In this document: positions 5,806 through 9,767 of the stretch, piece after piece
Layout of the letters: each line of letters starts with the position of its first letter
How positions within the stretch are numbered: position 1 is the first letter of the stretch
Assembly: GCA_002127415.1 (NCBI GenBank)
Contig: MWJR01000070.1
Coordinates: 1-9,767, forward strand
Reading direction: 5' to 3'
DNA length: 9,767 bases
Origin: Calditrichaeota bacterium AABM5.125.24
GTDB lineage: Bacteria; Electryoneota; AABM5-125-24; Hatepunaeales; Hatepunaeaceae
Translations under genes and position numbers: made by a program
The notes under the pieces: generated by a model
What the model saw: the letters and a program-made list of their open reading frames with translations, nothing else
Databases searched by the model: none
What the model was told of the DNA's origin: nothing

Positions 5806-5830
5806 CAATTGTCAATCTTCCATTGGCAAT
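5803..5830. repeat. Degenerate tandem heptamer repeat at a start codon (4 units)
   Basis: Plus-strand units CATCAAT, TGTCAAT, CTTCCAT and TGGCAAT share A at position 6, T at 7 and mostly C at 4. The first unit contains the complement of the ATG start (5803-5805) of the 178-residue lipoprotein, and the third contains its GGAAG ribosome-binding candidate (5817-5821). The repeats thus overlap the translation signals of this gene. Confidence 0.45.
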
Positions 5831-5845
5831 CATTCGCACGCCGGT

Positions 5846-6445
5846 TCAGAAACACGCCTTGAGATCGCTCCAGCAGTGGTATCCGGAGATATGCAGGTCG
5901 ACCCAGCGTTGCACATACCAACCGCCGTCACCCTGACGCAGGAGGCGGAATTCGAGCCGTCCTCTCATCCTGCGGGGTGCCGTCGGACGCAGATGGCCGA
6001 GATCCAGCTCATAACGCGCCACCAGGTAGGCCGAATCACCCACCAGGGTCTCACGTTCCACCTCGTAACTGAGGGCCGCCAGCGAGTCCTCCGGCAGGTT
6101 CATCGAGTTAAACAGCGACTCCACATGCGCCCTCTCGCGTTCGAACCTCCAATCATCGAACAGACCGGGGTGCCTCGAGGCCGTCTCCGGATCGGCGACG
6201 AAACTGAACCCCCCGCCTCCGGCTTCATCCGAAGTGAAACTACGCATATAGTCCACGCTGGAGCGGCCCCTGACGGCGGTTACCAGGTTGTCCAGCACGG
6301 TATATGGCATATAAGGAAACTCCCAACCCACGCCGGTGGCGCCGGTAGGAGGTTCGGGCGTCCTGGTGGTGAACAGCTCACAGCCGAGCGCCAGAAATAG
6401 AACAGTTAGAAGGGGAAACAGGTTCGAACGAATATAAGTGCTCAT
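5846..6445 (-). CDS. Small lipoprotein with FTTRTPEPP N-terminus, probable NTF2-like fold
   Basis: 199 residues from ATG 6445 (TTG at 6448 is an alternative). The signal peptide runs to C22 (LALGC). The mature protein starts ELFTTRTPEPP, then a flexible stretch to about residue 40. The core starts YTVLDNLVTAVRGRSSVDYMRSF, has a middle FSFV strand and ends RLEFRLLRQGDGGWYVQRWVDLHI. The layout parallels the 178-residue lipoprotein 40 bases downstream, and both probably adopt an NTF2/SnoaL-like fold (inference from pattern, no search possible). A candidate promoter lies at 6535-6563 with an imperfect hairpin between it and the start, so this gene may head a transcript running toward the YibQ-type gene. 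Function unknown. Confidence 0.82.
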   Translation of the reverse strand: MSTYIRSNLFPLLTVLFLALGCELFTTRTPEPPTGATGVGWEFPYMPYTVLDNLVTAVRGRSSVDYMRSFTSDEAGGGGFSFVADPETASRHPGLFDDWRFERERAHVESLFNSMNLPEDSLAALSYEVERETLVGDSAYLVARYELDLGHLRPTAPRRMRGRLEFRLLRQGDGGWYVQRWVDLHISGYHCWSDLKACF

Positions 6446-6486
6446 CAAATATCAGTAGCATAGCGCCTTGTGCGCGTTAATTATGG

Positions 6487-6518
6487 TGTGTCTCCCACCG
6501 AAGTTTCGGTGTGACACA
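6487..6518. repeat. Imperfect hairpin upstream of the lipoprotein pair
   Basis: Inner stem CACCGA (6496-6501) / TCGGTG (6506-6511) with loop AGTT. Outer stem TGTGTC (6487-6492) / GACACA (6513-6518), separated by a small asymmetric interior loop (three bases against one). The outer arms carry the same TGTC/GACA core as the hairpins at 1019 and 1065, suggesting a decayed member of that family. In minus-strand transcripts from the candidate promoter at 6535-6563 it would fall in the 5' leader. Confidence 0.55.
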
Positions 6519-6534
6519 ACACCACTCATATCCT

Positions 6535-6563
6535 AAGATAATGTGAATCAGCCCGTTTTTCAA
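6535..6563 (-). promoter_or_regulatory. Candidate promoter for the small-lipoprotein genes
   Basis: Minus-strand TTGAAA (6563-6558) matches the -35 consensus at five of six positions. A 17-base spacer is followed by TATCTT (6540-6535), four of six to -10. Transcription would start near 6528, about 80 bases before the ATG at 6445. The 183-base gap downstream of the dehydrogenase is the second-largest gene-free stretch except for the repeats around it, and a promoter is expected there. Only consensus similarity supports it. Confidence 0.35.
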
Positions 6564-6600
6564 CCGCAACTACCCACTGTTGTGTGGTTATCCAGGCTTC

Positions 6601-6620
6601 GGGCGCAATGCCTTGCGCCC
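6601..6620. repeat. Perfect 8-bp inverted repeat after the dehydrogenase gene
   Basis: GGGCGCAA (6601-6608), loop TGCC, TTGCGCCC (6613-6620). It starts nine bases beyond the TAA of the dehydrogenase gene in its direction of transcription. A strong GC-rich stem placed directly after a stop could act as a terminator or 3'-end protector. No T-rich tract follows on the minus strand, so intrinsic termination is not assured. The sequence type is a common dispersed palindrome in several phyla (recollection). Confidence 0.65.
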
Positions 6621-6628
6621 CTACAGAT

Positions 6629-7747
6629 TTACCGAATATACCCAGCCACAGCCTTTGCCACATCCAGGGTTGAGGCGTCGCCGCCCATATCGTAAGTCCT
6701 GACCCTGCCTTCGGCGATAACCCGGGCGATGGCACCTTCGAGCCCGGCGGCCATCTCCGTCTCACCCAGCCAGTCCAGCATCATCCTTGTGGAGAGCAGC
6801 ATCGCCATCGGGTTGACCTTATACTGCCCGGCGTATTTGGGGGCCGAGCCGTGGGTGGGTTCAAAGAGCGCGTAGTTGTCCCCGATATTCCCCGAAGCCG
6901 CAAAGCCGAGACCGCCTACGAGCTGAGCCGCGAGGTCGGAGATGATGTCACCGAACATATTCTCAGCCACCAGTATGTCGTAGTCCTGCGGGTTCTTAAT
7001 CAGCCACATACACTGGGCGTCGATATTGGTCTCCCACAGTGGGATGTCGGGGTAGTCCTTCGCCACCTCCCGGGCCGTGCGTATCATCAATCCGCCGGTC
7101 TCGCGCAGCACGTTGGGCTTATCCACTATGGTGACCGAGCGCCGCTTGTGACGACGGGCGAACTCGAAGGCTCCTCTGACTATGCGGGCACAGGCCTGAC
7201 GCGTCATCAGCCGTGTGGATATGGCTATATCCTCGCCGGAAACCTCCCCGAACCGCTTCATCTTCGGGTGGGTCTCGAGGGCCCGACGAACCCCTTCCGG
7301 CAACGGATGAAACTCAACCCCGCTGTATAGCCCCTCGGAGTTCTCACGGAACACCACGAGGTCGATGCCGTCGCGGTAGTTAAGGGGATTTCCCGGATAG
7401 GCCTTGCAGGGCCGGAGGTTGGTGTGCAGGTTCAGCTCCTGGCGCAACCTTACGATGGGGCTGAAATACTCGTCCCCCTTATCCTTCAGTGCCGGGTCCA
7501 GCTCAGCGGCCGCCTCGGTCTTCGGTTTGGAGGTGATGGCGCCAAACAGGCAGCAGTCGGTATCGCGCAATAGCTCCAATGTCCTCTGAGGCAGGGGATC
7601 ACCCTCCCGCTTCCAGAACTCCCAGCCCACGTCGCCGGGGATGTATTCGGCATCTAGACCTATAGTGTCCAGGACTATCCGGGCCGCCTCCATAACATCC
7701 TTACCAACGCCGTCCCCCTCCAGCCAGGCTATGCGGTATTTTGACAT
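6629..7747 (-). CDS. Isocitrate/isopropylmalate dehydrogenase family enzyme (isocitrate dehydrogenase likely)
   Basis: 372 residues from ATG 7747, chosen because GGAGGAGGG directly precedes it and the protein then starts like the family (YRIAWLEGDGVG). The enzyme class oxidises a 2-hydroxy-3-carboxy acid and decarboxylates it, using NAD(P) and Mg2+ in the cytoplasm. Visible motifs: NLHTNLRP at 106-113, RENSEGLYSG at 134-143, K210 in DKPNVL, D243 in NIDAQC, MFGDIISDLAA at 264-274, GNIGDNYALFEPTHGSAP at 286-303. The nucleotide loop APKYAGQ carries K304-Y305, as in E. coli NADP isocitrate dehydrogenase, where isopropylmalate dehydrogenases have D. The substrate loop reads YFSPIVRLRQ: it keeps the serine of isocitrate enzymes but not the nearby asparagine. 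Isocitrate with NADP is the best guess; homoisocitrate or isopropylmalate cannot be excluded. No leu or TCA neighbours are present. Confidence 0.9.
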   Translation of the reverse strand: MSKYRIAWLEGDGVGKDVMEAARIVLDTIGLDAEYIPGDVGWEFWKREGDPLPQRTLELLRDTDCCLFGAITSKPKTEAAAELDPALKDKGDEYFSPIVRLRQELNLHTNLRPCKAYPGNPLNYRDGIDLVVFRENSEGLYSGVEFHPLPEGVRRALETHPKMKRFGEVSGEDIAISTRLMTRQACARIVRGAFEFARRHKRRSVTIVDKPNVLRETGGLMIRTAREVAKDYPDIPLWETNIDAQCMWLIKNPQDYDILVAENMFGDIISDLAAQLVGGLGFAASGNIGDNYALFEPTHGSAPKYAGQYKVNPMAMLLSTRMMLDWLGETEMAAGLEGAIARVIAEGRVRTYDMGGDASTLDVAKAVAGYIR

Positions 7748-7756
7748 CCCTCCTCC
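7748..7756 (-). promoter_or_regulatory. Strong Shine-Dalgarno of the dehydrogenase gene
   Basis: Minus-strand GGAGGAGGG sits immediately before ATG 7747, with core GGAGG at 7756-7752 and four bases of spacing. It is the best ribosome binding site in the window and rules out the longer upstream reading frame that would extend into the gap. Confidence 0.8.
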
Positions 7757-7791
7757 ATATACTAATGAATCTGTTTTGTGTCCATAATACT

Positions 7792-7811
7792 GCCCGACAA
7801 GAGTGTCAGGC
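7792..7811. repeat. 8-bp inverted repeat with one mismatch between barrel and dehydrogenase genes
   Basis: GCCCGACA (7792-7799), loop AGAG, TGTCAGGC (7804-7811), with one C/A mismatch. It begins four bases after the TAG of the PorV-like gene in the transcribed direction. It may end or protect that transcript, but no T run follows. It resembles the other GTC/GAC-cored palindromes of the window and looks like a lightly mutated member of a dispersed repeat class. Confidence 0.55.
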
Positions 7812-7814
7812 CTA

Positions 7815-8693
7815 CTATAATCCCACCGCCAGACCGAAGCGCCAGACCGTGCCCAGACCGTAATCAAACGGGGTCACCGCGACATCAGCCCGACAGCAAC
7901 TCAGAGTCAGACCGACGCCGAAGCTGTAACTATGGCTGTCGTGACCGTGCATATATCCCGCCCGCAGGAACAGCCTCTCCGACAAGCCTGCTTCAAGCCC
8001 CAGATGCAGGGACTGCTCCCCGTCTCGAATACAGGAGCCTTCTCCGGCCATAGTCACAGCCATCCCTGCGACATCTCTATAGTGAGCAAGCCCTGCACGC
8101 AACGTAAGAGGAAGAGGGTCTGCCGCCTCCTCGAAGCCGGCGACGTTAACCACGGCTGCGCCGACCGACCAGCCCGGGTGCCTCCAGACCGCACCGAAAT
8201 CGAACACCCCGTCGGTGACCTCTCGATATTCGTAGAGCTGGTCGAAGAGGGTCTTATAGACCACCCCCAATGCGACCTGTTCCGCAACCTTGAACGCCGC
8301 TCCACCGGCGATGACCGACTGGTGTAGCGAGAACTCAGCCTGAACCGGGCCGGGACGGTCGCGAGCCTCGAAACCGTCCATCCCGAGGTTGAAGTAGTAA
8401 ATACCGAAGCCCCCCCATCCGGTTTGGAAGCGAGCCCCGCCAAAGCTTCCCTTGCCGTCGGCGAACCACCGAAAAAGCTGAAATTCAACCTCCCCCCTGT
8501 CGCCGCACATAAGAGCCGGATTCCACCATCCCGCTGCGCCGCCCCGCGAATGACTGACCCCGGTCTCACCCATCGCGGTCTCGCGGACCCCATTCGGTAT
8601 CAACAGATAGGCCGAACCAACCGCCGCCAGGGCACCCACTGCCGTGACAGTCTGCAACAGCAGGACAGCTACGATGAACCTGTGAATTCTCAT
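7815..8693 (-). CDS. PorV/PorQ-like outer-membrane beta-barrel protein
   Basis: 292 residues from ATG 8693, preceded by AGGGG with suitable spacing; the longer TTG start overlaps the previous gene's end and is less likely. Signal peptide residues 1-24, cleavage near ALAA/VGSA. The family hallmark at 35-61 reads GVRETAMGETGV then GGAAGWWNPAL, matching the 'G.R..AMG.TGV...A.WWNPA' N-terminus of PorV/PorQ and UPF0164-type barrels. The rest alternates amphipathic strands with glycine-aromatic turns (FGIYYFNLGMDGF, ALGVVYKTLFD) and ends in the strand TVWRFGLAVGL. PorV-type proteins act in the outer membrane, shuttling cargo in type IX secretion, and family relatives occur without that system. It follows another such gene by seven bases. 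Confidence 0.82.
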   Translation of the reverse strand: MRIHRFIVAVLLLQTVTAVGALAAVGSAYLLIPNGVRETAMGETGVSHSRGGAAGWWNPALMCGDRGEVEFQLFRWFADGKGSFGGARFQTGWGGFGIYYFNLGMDGFEARDRPGPVQAEFSLHQSVIAGGAAFKVAEQVALGVVYKTLFDQLYEYREVTDGVFDFGAVWRHPGWSVGAAVVNVAGFEEAADPLPLTLRAGLAHYRDVAGMAVTMAGEGSCIRDGEQSLHLGLEAGLSERLFLRAGYMHGHDSHSYSFGVGLTLSCCRADVAVTPFDYGLGTVWRFGLAVGL

Positions 8694-8700
8694 CACACCC

Positions 8701-9672
8701 CTACAGCTCAAACACCCAGCCGATCAGGTGCGACCCCCCAGGCGCCACCTGCTCAATCAGGAAGGCATAATCCATCCTGGCGCGTGCTACCCGGATATCG
8801 ACATCCAGGCCAAGGCCGAAGGTTGGCACATCCCCGTTCCAGCCGGCCCTCAGCGCGATCCATCGGCTGGGGGAGAACTCATACCTGAACTCGGCGCCGA
8901 GCCGTTCCTCCACCGCTTCGCCGTCCTCATCCACCCGAGACGGGTCGATCACTGCATCCACCGCTACGGTCAGGTCACTTATTGGATCCCAGGCAAAGCC
9001 CGCCCGCATCAGGTTTGGGAAATGATCGACCTTTGCAGCGGCTTCGTCACCCCATACCTCGGAGGTCTCCCATCGGTATCCGGCGTTCAGATCACGTGCC
9101 TGCAGCCCGAACCGCAGCTGCTCGCCGGCTCTGAACAACATGCCTAAATCGACACCCATCCCATAGGCATAGAGGTTCCGTTCGTCATCCAGGATGTCAG
9201 GTATGGCGTTGATCATCCACTTGATTGAGATGCCGAGCGCCAACTGAGGATGCGGCAACAAAGCGAAGGTGCCGTGAATCAGGTTCTCGGAGTGCGACAG
9301 GATGTCAAACCGCTCCCCGTTTGAATCGCGAGCGTCGATATCGCCGGTGCCGGCCCGCATCACCCCAACGGCCAGCCCCGCATTTGGCTTGACCGGTGTT
9401 GAAAATCCCGCATACATAATCGAGCGGTCGAGCGACATCCAGCGATAGCCCAGCGAAGCCTGACGATCCGTCTGGTAAGGAAGCAAGGCCGGGTTATAAT
9501 ACCATCCTGTCCCACTGCCGACCAGAGCCGCCCCGCAGTCACCCATCCCTACCCGGTCAGCTCCCAGACCGAGGCGGAGGAAAGCCCCCGCTTCCCCGCC
9601 CAGATGATGAGCTTCAAGCGGAGTGACCATAAGAACTAAAACAGCCAGTGAGGTTGCTAACTTATAAACCAA
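8701..9672 (-). CDS. PorV/PorQ-like outer-membrane beta-barrel protein (divergent tandem partner)
   Basis: 323 residues if translation starts at TTG 9672. No in-frame ATG exists upstream within the window and the next one (codon 15) would cut the signal peptide. AGAGG abuts this TTG with no spacing, so the start is uncertain. Signal peptide 1-21 with cleavage after LEA. The N-terminal hallmark at 29-65 contains GAFLRLGLGADRVGMGDCGAA followed by WYYNPALLP, the PorV/UPF0164 pattern. Later strands are typical of barrels: LAVGVMRAGTGDI, LRFGLQARDLNAGYRW, WIALRAGWNGDVPTFGLGLDVDI, ending LIGWVFEL. Its stop is seven bases before the next barrel gene, so the two are co-transcribed. They differ in length and sequence and are probably ancient paralogues or interacting partners. 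A palindromic tandem repeat lies directly upstream. Confidence 0.82.
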   Translation of the reverse strand: MVYKLATSLAVLVLMVTPLEAHHLGGEAGAFLRLGLGADRVGMGDCGAALVGSGTGWYYNPALLPYQTDRQASLGYRWMSLDRSIMYAGFSTPVKPNAGLAVGVMRAGTGDIDARDSNGERFDILSHSENLIHGTFALLPHPQLALGISIKWMINAIPDILDDERNLYAYGMGVDLGMLFRAGEQLRFGLQARDLNAGYRWETSEVWGDEAAAKVDHFPNLMRAGFAWDPISDLTVAVDAVIDPSRVDEDGEAVEERLGAEFRYEFSPSRWIALRAGWNGDVPTFGLGLDVDIRVARARMDYAFLIEQVAPGGSHLIGWVFEL

Positions 9673-9677
9673 CCTCT

Positions 9678-9767
9678 GGTAGCGCGGACGCTCCTGTCCG
9701 CGTTCACCCGAAGGGTGAAGCCTTATATGGTAGCGCGGACACTCCTGTCCGCGTTCACCCGAAGGGT
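9678..9767. repeat. Tandem palindromic repeat, 51-bp period (runs off the window)
   Basis: Unit 1 covers 9678-9728 and unit 2 starts at 9729 and is cut by the window end after 39 bases. Over those 39 bases the units differ at one position (g9690 versus a9741), which lies in a loop. Each unit has two hairpins: CGCGGAC / GTCCGCG (7-bp stem, loop of 6; 9683-9702) and TTCACCC / GGGTGAA (7-bp stem, loop GAA; 9703-9719). It stands five bases before the TTG start of the first PorV-like gene. The GTAGCGCGGAC...GTCCGCG core resembles dispersed repeats in several uncultured phyla (recollection). Confidence 0.85.

Noticed and set aside
5705..6400. 231-residue plus-strand open frame opposite the small lipoproteins
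   Set aside because: It crosses the two lipoprotein genes and their gap on the opposite strand, with no domain and no start signal.
6601..6620. Intrinsic terminator after the dehydrogenase gene
   Set aside because: The stem is strong, but no U-rich tract follows on the minus strand, so it is listed as an inverted repeat only.
7748..7814. Promoter for the dehydrogenase gene in the gap
   Set aside because: A TATTAT box exists on the minus strand, but no -35-like box lies at an acceptable distance (the best, CTGACA, gives a spacer of only about 14). I do not claim a promoter here.
6629..7867. Longer version of the dehydrogenase (412 residues)
   Set aside because: The extra 40 residues translate the gap, including the hairpin arm and the Shine-Dalgarno (GGG before the methionine). 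ATG 7747 with GGAGGAGGG is clearly the start.
9678..9767. CRISPR array
   Set aside because: The near-identity extends through the unit with only one changed base, there are no variable spacers, and the unit consists of two palindromes. It is a tandem palindromic repeat.

Overview
All twelve protein-coding genes I can support lie on the minus strand, so the window reads as one co-directional block transcribed from right to left. No tRNA, rRNA, CRISPR array, transposase or phage gene was found. GC content looks moderately high. PorV/PorQ-type outer-membrane barrels, many small lipoproteins with Ig-like or NTF2-like architecture, and palindromic intergenic repeats point to a Gram-negative (diderm) bacterium, probably an uncultured lineage of or near the FCB group (Zixibacteria/Latescibacterota/Eisenbacteria-like). 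That placement is inference from protein style, not from a marker gene.

Layout in transcription order. (1) The window opens at a tandem, 51-bp-period palindromic repeat (9678-9767) directly abutting the first gene. (2) Two adjacent PorV/PorQ-like outer-membrane proteins follow (8701-9672 and 7815-8693). (3) After a hairpin comes an isocitrate/isopropylmalate-type decarboxylating dehydrogenase (6629-7747) with a strong Shine-Dalgarno. (4) A repeat-rich gap with a candidate promoter (6446-6628) precedes two small lipoproteins with a probable NTF2-like fold (5846-6445 and 5269-5805). (5) Next are a membrane-anchored divergent polysaccharide deacetylase of the YibQ family (4266-5207) and a PdxJ-fold protein that has lost nearly all recognisable catalytic motifs (3517-4239). 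(6) Two lipoproteins with a short collagen-like Gly-X-Y stretch, an Ig-like domain and a shared C-terminal domain follow, tightly overlapped with the PdxJ-like gene and with each other (2585-3520 and 1581-2585). A third copy lacks the C-terminal domain (1110-1517). (7) After a double-hairpin region with a candidate promoter, an HD-domain phosphohydrolase (465-1001) and the 5' part of a HAD phosphatase (1-461) close the window.

Most of the products act in the envelope: two outer-membrane barrels, five lipoproteins and an anchored periplasmic deacetylase-like enzyme. Cytoplasmic metabolism is represented by the dehydrogenase, the PdxJ-like protein and the HD/HAD pair. The overlap PdxJ-like / lipoprotein / lipoprotein is the strongest evidence for one translationally coupled unit.

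The non-coding part is unusually structured. Almost every gap over 60 bp contains a perfect or near-perfect palindrome. Two neighbouring hairpins differ by compensatory changes. At least three gene junctions contain degenerate tandem 7-bp repeats that run into start or stop codons. These repeats, the degenerate PdxJ-like protein and the lipoprotein cluster are the points most worth following up.
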